DNA of 64,000 nt from assembly GCF_013032445.1 (NCBI RefSeq), contig NZ_WQCA01000007.1, positions 62,001 to 126,000 on the forward strand, written 5' to 3'. The translations under genes were made by a program, and so were the position numbers. This DNA is from Ruegeria arenilitoris (lineage in GTDB: Bacteria > Pseudomonadota > Alphaproteobacteria > Rhodobacterales > Rhodobacteraceae). Shown piece after piece: positions 35,547 through 45,561 of the stretch; position 1 is the stretch's first letter, and every line of letters starts with the position of its first letter. Under the pieces are notes generated by a model. That model was given only the letters and a program-made list of their open reading frames with translations, made no database searches and was not told the DNA's origin.

Positions 35547-38054
35547 TTAGCCGTCCTTGCGGATGGTTTCATTTTTCGGATCGTAGGGGCTGTCGCAGGT
35601 GACGACCGCATCCCACAGCTTGTCCTGAATTTTGACTTGCAGCTTGGTGCCTTCGACCGCCAGCTCGGGCTTCACATAGCCCATGCCGATGGATTTCTCG
35701 AACGCGACCGAGTAACCGCCCGAGGTCAGACGACCCACGCGCTCACCTTCCGGCGTGTACAGCGCCTCGCGGCCCCACGGATCGGCATCATCCGGCCCAT
35801 CGATCAGCAGGGTGCAGCATTTGACACGCACGCCAGTCTCTTCCAGCTTGGCTTTGCCATAGAAGTCTTTCGACAGATCGACAAAACGCGGCAGGTCGGC
35901 TTCCAGAGGTGTCGCGTCGCGACCCAGCTCGGTACCAAATGCGCGATAGGATTTCTCCTGACGCAGCCAGTTCTGGGCACGCGCACCGACCAGCTTCATA
36001 CCGTGCTTCTCACCCGCTTTTTCCAGCAGGTCGAACAGGTATTTCTGCATCTCGATCGGGTGGTGCAATTCCCAGCCCAACTCACCGGTATAAGCCACGC
36101 GGATCGCGTTCACAGGGCACATGCCCAGTTCGATCTGGCGGGCCGACAGCCACGGGAAGCGCTTGTTGGACAATGCGGTTTCCGGATTGGCGTCTTTGAT
36201 GACCTCTTTCAGAACATCACGCGACTTGGGTCCGGCGATGGCGAAGACGCCCCACTGAGTGGTCACGTCCTGGATTTCGATGTAACCGAACTCCTCCATC
36301 TTGTCCTCGGCGGCCTTGCGCAGATAGTCGGCGTCATACTCGGTCCAGGCACCAGCCGAGACGATGTAGTAGTTGTTCTCGCCGTTGCGAACGATGGTGT
36401 ATTCGGTGCGGGTGGTGCCGTGCGAAGTCAGCGCGTAGGTCAGGTTGATGCGACCGACCTTGGGCAGCTTGTTGCAGGTAAACCAATCCAGGAACTGGGT
36501 CGCACCGGGGCCTTTGACGACGTGCTTGGTGAAGGCCGATGCGTCGATCAGGCCAACGCCTTCACGGATCGCTTTGGCTTCTTCGACGGCATACTGCCAC
36601 CAGTTGCCACGGCGGAACGAACGGCTTTCTTCGTCGAAGTTTTCGGGCGCATCGACCGGGCCAAAGTAGTTCGGGCGTTCCCACCCGTTGACCCAGCCGA
36701 ATTGTGCACCGCGTGCTTTCTGGCGGTCGTACGCCGGTACAGTCCGCAGTGGACGGCAAGCTGCGCGCTCTTCGTCGGGGTGGTGCAGGATGTAGACGTG
36801 CTCATAGCACTCTTCGTTCTTGCGTGCCGCGAACTCGGTAGTCATCCAGTTGGACGAATAACGCTTGGGGTCCAGCGAGGCCATGTCGATCTCGGCTTCG
36901 CCATCGACCATCATTTGCGCCAGATAGTAGCCGGTGCCGCCTGCGGCGGTGATCCCGAACGAGAAACCCTCGGCCAGCCACATGTTGCGCAGGCCCGGTG
37001 CCGGACCAACCAGCGGGTTACCATCGGGGGTGTAGCAGATTGGGCCGTTGAAATCGTCTTTCAGCCCGGATTCGGCACAGGACGGCACACGTTCAGCCAT
37101 CGCCATATACTGATCGGCGATCCGGTCCAGATCCAGCGGGAACAGGTCAGCGCGGAAGCTGTCCGGCACGCCGTGTTCGAACCGCGCGGGTGCGCCGTGT
37201 TCGTAGATACCCAGAATCCAGCCGCCACGCTCTTCACGCGCGTAGGATTCGTTGTCGGCGTCACGCACAACGGGGTGTTCAGGGTTGCCCGCCTCGCGCC
37301 ATTTGACCAGCTCGGGGTCTTTATCCATGACGATGAAGGTGTGCTCGACCGGGATCGCAGGCATCTTGATGCCCAGCATCTTGGCAGTGCGCTGTGCGTG
37401 GTTGCCCGAAGCGGTCACGACATGCTCGGCGGTGATCACCACCTGCTCGTCGCTCTCGACCAGGTTGCCGCCTTTTTCAACCATCTTGGTGCAAGTGACT
37501 TCCCAGTGAGTACCGTTCCAGTGGAAGGCGTCGGCCTGCAGCTTGCGGACGATGTCTACGCCACGCTGACGGGCACCCTTGGCCATCGCCTGGGTCACGT
37601 CGGCGGGGTTAATATAGCCGTCTTCGGTGTGGTAGATCGCACCCTTCAGGTCCGAGGTCTCGATCAGCGGCCAGCGTTCCTTGATCTGCTCAGGCGTCAG
37701 CCACTCATAGGCAACGTCACAGGTCTCGGCTGTGGATGCATAGAGCATGTATTCGTCCATACGCTCTTGCGTCTGCGCCATGCGCAGGTTGCCAACCACG
37801 GCAAAGCCGGCATTCAGGCCGGTCTCTTCCTCGAGCGTCTTGTAGAAATCGACCGAGTACTTGTGGATGTGGGTGGTCGCATAGGACATGTTGAACAGCG
37901 GCAGCAGGCCCGCTGCGTGCCAAGTGGATCCGGACGTCAGTTCGTCCCGTTCGATCAACATCACATCGTCCCAGCCCGCTTTGGCCAGATGATAGGCAAT
38001 CGAGGTCCCGACGGCGCCGCCGCCAACGACCAGTGCTTTGACTTGGGTTTTCAT
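35547..38054 (-). CDS. dimethylglycine/sarcosine dehydrogenase-like protein with GcvT domain
   Basis: An 835-residue enzyme with two parts. Residues 1-400 are an FAD-dependent DAO fold: ALVVGGGAVGTSIAYHLAKA, then GSTWHAAGLLP, where the His is the likely covalent FAD site as in dimethylglycine dehydrogenase. Residues about 430-835 are GcvT-like tetrahydrofolate binding with AYTGELGWELHHPIEM near 665 and GRLTSGGYSVAFEKSIGMGY near 780. It likely oxidises an N-methyl glycine and passes the one-carbon unit to folate, fitting roseobacter use of betaine. Exact substrate uncertain. The start MKTQVKALVVGG is preferred over one 22 codons upstream. Confidence 0.88.
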   Translation of the reverse strand: MKTQVKALVVGGGAVGTSIAYHLAKAGWDDVMLIERDELTSGSTWHAAGLLPLFNMSYATTHIHKYSVDFYKTLEEETGLNAGFAVVGNLRMAQTQERMDEYMLYASTAETCDVAYEWLTPEQIKERWPLIETSDLKGAIYHTEDGYINPADVTQAMAKGARQRGVDIVRKLQADAFHWNGTHWEVTCTKMVEKGGNLVESDEQVVITAEHVVTASGNHAQRTAKMLGIKMPAIPVEHTFIVMDKDPELVKWREAGNPEHPVVRDADNESYAREERGGWILGIYEHGAPARFEHGVPDSFRADLFPLDLDRIADQYMAMAERVPSCAESGLKDDFNGPICYTPDGNPLVGPAPGLRNMWLAEGFSFGITAAGGTGYYLAQMMVDGEAEIDMASLDPKRYSSNWMTTEFAARKNEECYEHVYILHHPDEERAACRPLRTVPAYDRQKARGAQFGWVNGWERPNYFGPVDAPENFDEESRSFRRGNWWQYAVEEAKAIREGVGLIDASAFTKHVVKGPGATQFLDWFTCNKLPKVGRINLTYALTSHGTTRTEYTIVRNGENNYYIVSAGAWTEYDADYLRKAAEDKMEEFGYIEIQDVTTQWGVFAIAGPKSRDVLKEVIKDANPETALSNKRFPWLSARQIELGMCPVNAIRVAYTGELGWELHHPIEMQKYLFDLLEKAGEKHGMKLVGARAQNWLRQEKSYRAFGTELGRDATPLEADLPRFVDLSKDFYGKAKLEETGVRVKCCTLLIDGPDDADPWGREALYTPEGERVGRLTSGGYSVAFEKSIGMGYVKPELAVEGTKLQVKIQDKLWDAVVTCDSPYDPKNETIRKDG

Positions 38055-38191
38055 AACCGGACGTCTCTCCTTGGAATCTGTTGGAACCATATGGCGCATT
38101 TGCAGGGCCAAACGCGACATTCATCCGACCAGTGAGAGAAGGAAAACGACCCCGCTGCCGCATATGAGCAGCGGATTCTGCCGATCTGACC

Positions 38192-39461
38192 CTATTGCCC
38201 GCCGACAGAACAGCGCTTGCTGCTGCCAAGCTCTGCGCAGCCAGCGCCCAAACCACCCCTATGCACACGCACTGGCTGATTGGTCTTCGCGGGTTTTGCA
38301 GCGGCTTCTTGTGGGGCGGACCCGCCGAACGCCGGCATGTTTTCTTTCAACCGGCTGAAAAAACCTGCCGCGCGCTCTTCAGCGGCAAAGTCCACGTCAG
38401 CTGTTTCATCCAAAGCCGCCTGACGCTCATCCGAGTCCAGCAACAGTTTCTGCGCCCGGCCGTAACCGATCTGCAGGATGTCCTGGTTTTCGAAAACCTC
38501 GCCGCCGGTGATGTCCATGATACCTTCGCTGTTGAACTCCGCAGCTGTCATCGAATTCACCATTACCGCCGTAAAATCCAGATTCTTGAGCTTTTCGTCG
38601 GTCGTCTTTTCCTGAACCATCTTCATCTCGGAATACAGGCGATCCATTTTTTCGGCGACCTCCGGCTGACGTGCCTGCGGGACTGTGCCCCCCTGCCCCA
38701 CCACAGGTGAAGGAAAGGTCAGCAAGGCGTTCAGGGCAGCATAGTCAAGTGCGTCCAAAAGCTCGCGGATCGAGGCGTCGCCCGCATTTGTGTACAACCG
38801 GATCACGACCTCTTCGTCGATCCCGATCCGCCCTACGATTTTGCGATACGAAAGCTCCCCGGTTGGAGAGGTCAGGTCCTGAGCAATCTCGATGAAGGCG
38901 ACACCATCAACAATGGCGAACCCTTCTTTGGTCACTGCCTGCGCCATAAAATTCTGTTGCCGGGACAGGGCCATGCCTGCCAATGTGTTGCGCGCCGATT
39001 CCGGTTTTAGGGTGATATCAAACCAAGCTATTTCTTCGCCTTTGGTATAGACCGCACCCGTTTTGCTGAGCTTGCGCAGAATGCTGTCTTCCCCCCCCGC
39101 TGGATAGATGCATCAGCTCCGCATGGTTTGAAATGGAGCTGATCAGCGGCGCCATACCGTATTTTGAGATCGCGGTTTCAACTACTTCGTTGTCCGTATC
39201 CGTCAACTCGTACCGGGACCATCCCCCGAAGGCTGCGGGAAGATGAGATTTCGCGCCCGCCTTCCACAGTTTCTTGCGCTCCCGCTCGGCCGCCTTAGCG
39301 TCACGCTCAACCTGTTGCTGCGCAAAACGGTGTTTGATCGTGTCTACATAGCCATTCGCGGACAAGGTGCCTTCGTGCTTTTTGTCCTGTTGATAATAGT
39401 CGAGGCCGGCGATGACCAAAACTATGATCATCACAAACCCAAAGATCCGCAAAGCGTCCAT
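38192..39461 (-). pseudogene. membrane-anchored protein of unknown function, split by one-base frameshift
   Basis: Two adjacent frames join into one protein of about 420 residues if one G is removed from the run of eight (the C run at 39091-39098). The first frame gives MDALRIFGFVMIIVLVIAGL, a single membrane anchor, then a basic helix and a domain ending LMHLSSGG. After the correction it continues EDSILRKLSKTGAVYTKGEE and then into the 38192-38983 frame. The C-terminal part has no recognised fold; its last 40 residues are Ala/Pro-rich. As written it is broken; a sequencing error or a reversible slip is equally possible. Confidence 0.72.
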
Positions 39462-39555
39462 CTGAATACCCGAAATCAATCGCTGCTTGTTTTTTGCGAA
39501 AGATAAAACCGAATTGGGGCGGTCTTATGGCTGCGACCCAGAATTTTGTCGCAAA

Positions 39556-40968
39556 TCAATGCTCTATGATCGGCAGAATTTTTCCGGGGTTCATGATGTT
39601 ATCCGGATCCAGCGCCATCTTGATCGCCCCCATATAGGTGACCGCCGGACCCAGTTCCTTCACCAGATAGGGCCGTTTGCCCTGCCCGATTCCGTGTTCG
39701 CCGGTACAGGTCCCCTCCATCGAGATGGCCAAGTCATTCAGCCAGCCGACAAAGCCGTCGGCCTTGGCGACCTCATCCGCGTTCTCCATGTCGATCAGCA
39801 GCAGAGTGTGAAAGTTCCCGTCGCCCACATGCCCTACGATCGGGGCCAACAGATCAAGGTCCTGCGCCTTTTGCCGCGTGGTCGATACGCATTCCGCCAG
39901 CCGCGAGATCGGGACACAAACATCGGTGGAAATGCCGCGTGCACCGGGGCGCAGTTGCAGGCTGGCCCAATACATGTCGTGCCGGGCTTGCCACAGCTTG
40001 TTACGCTCTTCGGTGGTCGAGGTCGCTGCAAAATCCGCGCCGCCAAATTCTTCGGCGATCTGACCGAACGTCTCAGCCTGCTCAGCCGCACCGGCCTCAG
40101 AGCCGTGAAATTCCAGTAGCAAGAGCGGCGTTTCCGGCAGGTCCAGCCCAGAATAGGCGTTGGCGGCTTTGACCGACAGCTCATCCAGCAGTTCGATCCG
40201 CGCCACGGGTAAGCCGTACTGGATCGTCATCATCACCGCCTGACAGGCGGCATCGACCGTTGGAAAAGAACAGCGGGCCGAGGTGATCGCCTCGGGGATG
40301 CCCTGCAGGCGCAGGGTAAGTTCGGTGATGATGCCCAAAGTGCCCTCGGCTCCGATCAACAAGCGGGTCAGGTCGTAACCAGCCGAGGATTTCTTGGCCC
40401 GGTGTCCAGTGCGAATGACCTGCCCGTCCGGCATCACGGCCTCTAGACTGAGGATGTTGTCCTTCATCGTGCCATAGCGCACCGCATTGGTGCCCGAAGC
40501 CCGCGTCGCTGCCATCCCACCCAGCGAGGCATTGGCGCCCGGATCGATAGGAAAGAACAGGCCCTGATCACGCAGATGGGTGTTCAGGTCCTCGCGCGTC
40601 ACACCCGGCTGCACGATACAATCTAGGTCGCCTGCATGGACAGCCAGCACCTTGTTCATCTGGGTCAGGTCCACGGATATGCCGCCAGCCGGGGCGTTCA
40701 CATGCCCTTCCAGCGAGGTGCCGGTTCCGAAGGGGATCACCGGAACCTTGTGCTGGGCGCAGGTTTTGACAATCTCGGACACTTCTGCGGTGGAATGCGG
40801 GAACACCACCGCATCCGGGGACTGGTTTTCGATCCATGTGGTCGTATGGCCGTGCTGTTCGCGGATCGCCTGACCGGTTTGCAGGCGATCACCGAACTTT
40901 TGTTTCAGGATGCCGACAGCTGTCTCAATCCCGGCCTCGTTTCGGGGCAACGCGACTGCCTGCACCAT
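39556..40968 (-). CDS. FAD-linked oxidase, D-lactate/2-hydroxyacid dehydrogenase type
   Basis: A 470-residue flavoprotein of the GlcD/D-lactate dehydrogenase (cytochrome) group. FAD contacts are VPVIPFGTGTSLEGHVNAPA near residue 75 and LGGMAATRASGTNAVRYGTM near 150. The substrate-binding C-terminal domain has GHVGDGNFHTLLLID near residue 378 and TGEHGIGQGKRPYLVKELG near 425. It oxidises a D-2-hydroxyacid and feeds quinones or cytochrome c. Gamma-glutamyltransferase lies 12 bases upstream, so cotranscription is likely. Confidence 0.9.
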   Translation of the reverse strand: MVQAVALPRNEAGIETAVGILKQKFGDRLQTGQAIREQHGHTTTWIENQSPDAVVFPHSTAEVSEIVKTCAQHKVPVIPFGTGTSLEGHVNAPAGGISVDLTQMNKVLAVHAGDLDCIVQPGVTREDLNTHLRDQGLFFPIDPGANASLGGMAATRASGTNAVRYGTMKDNILSLEAVMPDGQVIRTGHRAKKSSAGYDLTRLLIGAEGTLGIITELTLRLQGIPEAITSARCSFPTVDAACQAVMMTIQYGLPVARIELLDELSVKAANAYSGLDLPETPLLLLEFHGSEAGAAEQAETFGQIAEEFGGADFAATSTTEERNKLWQARHDMYWASLQLRPGARGISTDVCVPISRLAECVSTTRQKAQDLDLLAPIVGHVGDGNFHTLLLIDMENADEVAKADGFVGWLNDLAISMEGTCTGEHGIGQGKRPYLVKELGPAVTYMGAIKMALDPDNIMNPGKILPIIEH

Positions 40969-40980
40969 GAAGAACCTCTC

Positions 40981-42774
40981 TTATTCGCCCAGCGCAATGC
41001 CTTCGCGGCGCGGGTCTGCTCCGCCGATCAGGACATCTCCGATCTCAATCGCGTGCAGACCCGAGGTCAGGTCACGCGGGTTGACCTCAAATCCCAGTTC
41101 AACCAGCGCATCGGCATAGCCCTCAGCGGCTGTGCCCTGTTCCACGTCATAGGTGCCAAAGCGGTTGACCAGATGCGGCAGAGACAGCGCCTGTTGCACA
41201 TCCATATCCCAATCGGCCCAAGCGATGATCGACTTGGCCACGTAACCGATGATCCGGCTGCCGCCCGGTGAACCAATGGCCAGAACCGGCGCACCGTCCT
41301 GCAATACAATCGTGGGGCTCATGGACGAGCGTGGACGCTTGCCCGGCTCCAGCCGGTTGGCAATCGGAACGCCATCGCTATGGGTCTTGAACGAAAAATC
41401 GGTCAGTTCGTTGTTCAACAGGAACCCGTTGGTCATCAGCCTTGAGCCGAACCCGTTCTCAATGGTTGTAGTCATCGACAGAACGTTGCCGTACTGATCA
41501 ACAATCGAGATATGCGAGGTCGAGGGCAGTTCCAGCGAGACATCATCCGCCCAGTTCGACGCGTGGTCAAATTCCGGATTGCCGGGCGCGACTTCGGTCA
41601 GCGCCCCGTCACCGCCCAGCAGTTGCCCGCGTTCACTGAGGTAATCGGGGTGTACCAGGCCCTGTGTGGGCATCGGAACAAAATCATGATCGGCCATGTA
41701 GCGACCGCGATCCGCAAAGGCCAACCGCGACGCGTCCCCGATCAGACGCCACGAATGCGCATCCTCGGGGCCCATCGTCGCCAGATCGTACCCTTCGAGC
41801 ATCCCCAATATCTGACCAACCGTTAGTGCCCCGGACGAGGGCGGACCCATACCGCAGACCTCATAGGCACGATAGGCGGCGCAAACGGGGTCGCGCTCGA
41901 TCACCTGATACAGCGCCAGATCGATGCCGGATAGCACACCAGGATTGCCCGGTGCAGAGCGAACGGTGCTGATGATCCCTGCCGCAATCTCTCCACCATA
42001 GAACCCGGCAGAGCCTTCACTGGCCAGAACTCGCAGCGTTTCTGCATAATCCGGGTTCATCAGCCGTTGCCCCTGCTGCAACGGCTCACCACCCGGTAGG
42101 AAATACTCAGCCGTCAACGGGAAACGCGACAGACGCTCTGCATCGGCTTCGACCAATGTGGCCAGACGCGGTGAAACAAGGAACCCTTCCTCAGCCAACG
42201 CTATGCCATCCTGAAAGAGGCTGGGCCACGGGCTGCGGCCCCAGCGACGGTGCGCCTCTTCCAGCAGTGCCGGAGTACCCGGCGTACCAACAGAAAGCCC
42301 ACCGACAACGGCATCGTAGAATTTCAGCGGCTCGCCGTTTTCATCGTGGAAAAGCCGGTGGTTGGCCTCAAGCGGAGCCGTCTCACGCCCGTCAAGCGTG
42401 GTCAGCTTGCCGGTTGCGGCGTCGTACCAGACCAGAAACGCACCGCCACCAAGACCCGAAGATTGCGGCTCGACCAACCCCAGCACGACCTGCACAGCGA
42501 CCATCGCATCAGCGGCCGACCCACCGGCCCGCAACACCTTGGCCCCGGCCTCGACGGCCAGTGGGTTCGCAGCCGCAACCATCCAGTTCTGCGATGTCAC
42601 GGGCTGACCGGCCATCTTGGCCTCAAGCGCGGCAATGACTTCATCCGTCAGACCCTGCACCTGCCCGCCAGAGGCGCCCTCGGGGGCCACCGCATCCGCT
42701 GTCTCTTGCGCGAAAGAGGCCCCGCCCAACATGAACGCCGTCAAAAACACTCCTGAAATCAGATTTCGTCTCAT
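40981..42774 (-). CDS. ggt: gamma-glutamyltransferase
   Basis: A 597-residue periplasmic Ntn-hydrolase with signal peptide MRRNLISGVFLTAFMLGGAS and probable cleavage after SFA. It cleaves glutathione and gamma-glutamyl bonds after self-processing at the Thr of STSHISIVDQYGNVLSMTTT near residue 420. The family marker NGFLLNNELTDF follows. The large-subunit side has SGLGGGAFLVWYDAATGKLT and DGRETAP near residue 115. The start with AGGAGGATACG seven bases before is chosen over a frame open 22 codons further. Confidence 0.92.
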   Translation of the reverse strand: MRRNLISGVFLTAFMLGGASFAQETADAVAPEGASGGQVQGLTDEVIAALEAKMAGQPVTSQNWMVAAANPLAVEAGAKVLRAGGSAADAMVAVQVVLGLVEPQSSGLGGGAFLVWYDAATGKLTTLDGRETAPLEANHRLFHDENGEPLKFYDAVVGGLSVGTPGTPALLEEAHRRWGRSPWPSLFQDGIALAEEGFLVSPRLATLVEADAERLSRFPLTAEYFLPGGEPLQQGQRLMNPDYAETLRVLASEGSAGFYGGEIAAGIISTVRSAPGNPGVLSGIDLALYQVIERDPVCAAYRAYEVCGMGPPSSGALTVGQILGMLEGYDLATMGPEDAHSWRLIGDASRLAFADRGRYMADHDFVPMPTQGLVHPDYLSERGQLLGGDGALTEVAPGNPEFDHASNWADDVSLELPSTSHISIVDQYGNVLSMTTTIENGFGSRLMTNGFLLNNELTDFSFKTHSDGVPIANRLEPGKRPRSSMSPTIVLQDGAPVLAIGSPGGSRIIGYVAKSIIAWADWDMDVQQALSLPHLVNRFGTYDVEQGTAAEGYADALVELGFEVNPRDLTSGLHAIEIGDVLIGGADPRREGIALGE

Positions 42775-42820
42775 CGTATCCTCCTGAAAATTCGTTTGTC
42801 GTCCCTGCGGCGCGGGCGCG

Positions 42821-43807
42821 TCACAACATGGATGGCACAACCTGATCCGGTGGGCGATGTCCGTCTTCGAAGGTCTTGATATTGATGATCACCTTCTCAC
42901 CCATCTCGATCCGCCCTTCCAGCGTGGCCGATCCCATATGAGGCAGCAGGACGACGTTCGGCAATTGCCGCAGGCGCGGGTTCACGTGCGTGCCGTGCTC
43001 ATACACATCCAGCCCCGCCCCGGCGATCTCGCCTCCGCGAATCTGACGGGTCAACGCGTTTTCATCGATCACCTCACCCCGCGACGTGTTCACGATCACG
43101 GCCGATGGCTTCAACAGCTTCAGCCGCCGCGCATTCATCAGGTGAAAGGTCGATGGCGTGGACGGGCAGTGAATAGAAATCACATCCATCCGCGCCACCA
43201 TCTGGTCGAGGCTTTCCCAATAGGTCGCCTCAAGCTCTTGCTCAATCTCGGGGCGTAGACGACGACGGTTGTGGTAATGCACCTGCATCCCAAAGGCCGA
43301 AGCGCGGCGGGCTACGGCCTGACCGATCCGCCCCATGCCCAGAATACCAAGGCGGCGACCGCCGATCCGGCCACCCAGCAACGCGGTCGGGGCCCAGCCC
43401 GACCAGTCGCCTTTTTGCATGACTGTCAGCCCCTCGGGTATCCGGCGGGTAACCGAGAGGATCAGCGCCATGGTCATGTCCGCGGTATCATCGGTCAGCA
43501 CGCCCGGCGTGTTCGACACCAAAATGCCCCGCTGCCGGGCCGTAGCCACATCGATATTATCGACCCCGGCCCCGTAATTGGCGATCAGGCGCAGCTTTTC
43601 ACCCGCCTGCCCCAGCAACCCGCCATCAATGGCATCCGTCACCGTGGGCACAAGGACATCGGCGCTTTGCACCGCTGCGACCAGCTCTTCTCTTGTCATG
43701 GGCGTGTCATCGTCGCGCAATTGCACATTGAACAACTCACTCAGCCGGGTCTCAACCGCCTCGGGCAACCGTCGCGTAACGACAACACTCAGACGTTCTC
43801 TTGGCAC
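42821..43807 (-). CDS. D-isomer-specific 2-hydroxyacid dehydrogenase, glyoxylate reductase-like
   Basis: A 328-residue NAD(P)-dependent dehydrogenase. The Rossmann loop is GRRLGILGMGRIGQAVARRA near residue 150. The active-site Arg, Glu and His lie in NTSRGEVIDENALTRQIRGG (near 240) and in VVLLPHMGSATLEGRIEMG (near 287). It likely reduces glyoxylate or hydroxypyruvate. GGGAGGACGAAG before GTG at 43807 sets the start; the longer frame starts within non-coding sequence. It lies 46 bases upstream of ggt on the same strand. Confidence 0.9.
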   Translation of the reverse strand: MPRERLSVVVTRRLPEAVETRLSELFNVQLRDDDTPMTREELVAAVQSADVLVPTVTDAIDGGLLGQAGEKLRLIANYGAGVDNIDVATARQRGILVSNTPGVLTDDTADMTMALILSVTRRIPEGLTVMQKGDWSGWAPTALLGGRIGGRRLGILGMGRIGQAVARRASAFGMQVHYHNRRRLRPEIEQELEATYWESLDQMVARMDVISIHCPSTPSTFHLMNARRLKLLKPSAVIVNTSRGEVIDENALTRQIRGGEIAGAGLDVYEHGTHVNPRLRQLPNVVLLPHMGSATLEGRIEMGEKVIINIKTFEDGHRPPDQVVPSML

Positions 43808-43944
43808 CTTCGTCCTCCCACCGCTTTGCAAACCTTCGCGCGCCATGGCATCGTGGCGCAGGATAAGGCGGGGCACAAGAACCCCAACGCATTGAGACGA
43901 CCTTTTTTCGAAACCCGATCAACAGGCACAAGAGCAGACAGTCA

Positions 43945-44466
43945 GTGAGTGGTTTTCTACCAGTAAAACGCCGCCTTCTGGTGGTCACGTCCGCATTTCT
44001 GGTTGCGCTGAGCACCCTGACCGCCAGCGCACAGGACAAGCGTGGCCCCGTAACCAATCTGCCCCTGCCACGATATGTTTCGATGAAAGCCGCCGAGGGC
44101 AATGTCCGCCGGGGCCCCTCGCTGACCCATCGAATCGACTGGGTGTTCAAACGGCGCGGAATGCCGCTGCAGATTACAGCTGAATATGGAAACTGGCGCA
44201 GGGTTCAGGACCGCGACGGCGCCGGTGGTTGGGTTCACTACGCACTGTTATCCGGTGCGCGCACAGTGCTGATCGAATCCGAATTGTTGACCGTTTACAC
44301 CAGCCCCGACCCGAGCTCTCAGGTCAGTGCAAAATTTGAAACCGGCGTGGTGGCGCGCTTGGGCAGCTGCAGTCTGGATTGGTGCCATATCTCTGCAGGC
44401 GGTTATCGCGGCTGGGCGCAGAAATCGAACCTCTGGGGCGTCGATCCGTCCGAGATCCGCGAGTAG
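43945..44466 (+). CDS. secreted SH3b-domain protein
   Basis: A 173-residue protein with a signal peptide (LLVVTSAFLVALSTLTASAQ, cleavage near residue 31). Residues about 45-100 carry one bacterial SH3 repeat (AAEGNVRRGPSLTHRIDWVF, then YGNWRRVQDRDGAGGWVHYA). Residues about 105-165 contain a second (LLTVYTSPDPSSQVSAKFET, then CHISAGGYRGWAQKSNLWGV). SH3b proteins bind peptidoglycan or envelope ligands. It is divergent from the hydroxyacid dehydrogenase gene and convergent with ferritin. Confidence 0.82.
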   Translation: MSGFLPVKRRLLVVTSAFLVALSTLTASAQDKRGPVTNLPLPRYVSMKAAEGNVRRGPSLTHRIDWVFKRRGMPLQITAEYGNWRRVQDRDGAGGWVHYALLSGARTVLIESELLTVYTSPDPSSQVSAKFETGVVARLGSCSLDWCHISAGGYRGWAQKSNLWGVDPSEIRE

Positions 44467-44486
44467 CGGGTTTCCGCTGCCCCGCT
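44465..44486. terminator. weak hairpin between convergent SH3b and ferritin genes
   Basis: AGCGGG and CCCGCT pair around a 10-base loop at the end of the SH3b gene. No T run is present, so it is only a possible bidirectional terminator. Confidence 0.3.
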
Positions 44487-44501
44487 TAAACCAAGCGCCC
44501 A

Positions 44502-45005
44502 CTATGCGTTTTCAGCGGTACGCGTGCCCATTTCCTTGTCCAGCAACAGCAGGTTCCAGCGATCCCCGTTGGCCGCTTTGGTCTGGTCGAGGATTCTGCC
44601 GAACAGGTCTTCTTCCTCGTTCTGTTCTGCCAGGAACCAGTTCAGCATGTTCTGAGTGCTGTATTCCTTGACCTCATGCGCCAGCTCAAACAGCGCATTG
44701 ATTTGGCCGGTTACCGTTACCTCGTTTGCAAGCGCGTGTTCCAGCGCCTCAACAGGCGAGGCGTAATCGGTTTTTGGCTTAGCGATCCCATCAATTTCGA
44801 TTCTTCCGCCACGCTGAGCTACAAAGTCGAAGATACGCATGGCGTGCCCGCTCTCTTCGACCGAGTGCCCGCGAAACCACTGCGCAAATCCGGGCAGGTC
44901 CTCGGATTCGAAATATGCAGCCATAGCGAGATACGTGTAGGAAGCGTGAAGTTCATTGTTGATCTGACGATTCAACGCTTCTGCGACATTCGGGTTCAAC
45001 TTCAT
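44502..45005 (-). CDS. ftnA: ferritin, non-heme (FtnA type)
   Basis: A 167-residue four-helix ferritin that stores iron as a mineral core in a 24-mer. Residues about 8-30 include NRQINNELHASYTYLAMAAY with the first ferroxidase Glu, then GFAQWFRGHSVEESGHAMRI near 40-59 with Glu and His, and NWFLAEQNEEEDLFGRIL near 120-137. No heme-binding Met as in bacterioferritin is seen at the usual place. The second ATG (45005) has AGGAG six bases upstream and is chosen over one two codons earlier. Convergent with the SH3b gene. Confidence 0.9.
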   Translation of the reverse strand: MKLNPNVAEALNRQINNELHASYTYLAMAAYFESEDLPGFAQWFRGHSVEESGHAMRIFDFVAQRGGRIEIDGIAKPKTDYASPVEALEHALANEVTVTGQINALFELAHEVKEYSTQNMLNWFLAEQNEEEDLFGRILDQTKAANGDRWNLLLLDKEMGTRTAENA

Positions 45006-45050
45006 CTTCATCTCCTGTGTCACGGTGTACCGAGGCAATCATACAGCTAT

Positions 45051-45375
45051 GTTTTCCAATGACCCGGCGCAACCGTTTCTTTCTGATTTTTTAGATATTT
45101 TTCAGTATTTTACCGGATAATTTTGCAAGTGAAAGGCACTTGCAACACCAAAGGTTTTCCGCGATCGGTCGCCAAATCTCTGGCAACCGAACGGAACAAG
45201 CGGCAGGTGCCGGCCCTCCCCACGGAACGACTTATCGCTCAGTTGACTGGCAGGCATAAATTCAGAGCTTCGCGCCAACGATAAGGCGGGCAAATAAATT
45301 TTGCTCCAAGCCGAAGTTTTTCGCTCAAAGCCTCTTGAACCCTCCGAACAACAATCGTAGATAGCCGCTCACCGT
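45051..45375. other. intergenic stretch before tRNA-Gln
   Basis: A 325-base gap between ferritin and the tRNA with no convincing gene. The first 90 bases are AT-rich. The tRNA promoter should lie in the last part, but no canonical boxes could be called with confidence. Confidence 0.4.
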
Positions 45376-45450
45376 TGGGGTGTAGCCAAGTGGTAAGGCA
45401 GCGGTTTTTGGTACCGTGTATCGTAGGTTCGAATCCTACCACCCCAGCCA
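45376..45450 (+). tRNA. tRNA-Gln (anticodon TTG)
   Basis: The acceptor stem TGGGGTG pairs with CACCCCA, followed by discriminator G and encoded CCA (45448-45450). The D-loop region AGCCAAGTGGTAAGGC, the anticodon stem GCGGT/ACCGT with loop TTTTGGT (anticodon TTG), and GGTTCGAATCC of the T arm are all present. A decayed integrase begins about 110 bases downstream, making the 3' end of this tRNA the probable attachment site of the island. Confidence 0.95.
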
Positions 45451-45561
45451 CCTTTTCCAGAAAAGCCAGGAAAATAAGGGGCGACAGAGCCTCCGGAAAA
45501 TCCGATGTGACACAGCCAGCAAGAAATCGACCCGACGCGCGGTCGCGCAAACCCCGTTATC

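Noticed and set aside
35637..38135. An 832-codon open frame opposite the GcvT-fused dehydrogenase.
   Set aside because: Complete antisense overlap with a real gene; composition and lack of family signals show a shadow frame.
45239..45550. A 103-codon minus-strand frame containing the phrase GVVGFEPTIHGTKNRCLTTW.
   Set aside because: It is the antisense translation of the tRNA-Gln gene and its flanks, a well-known spurious protein.
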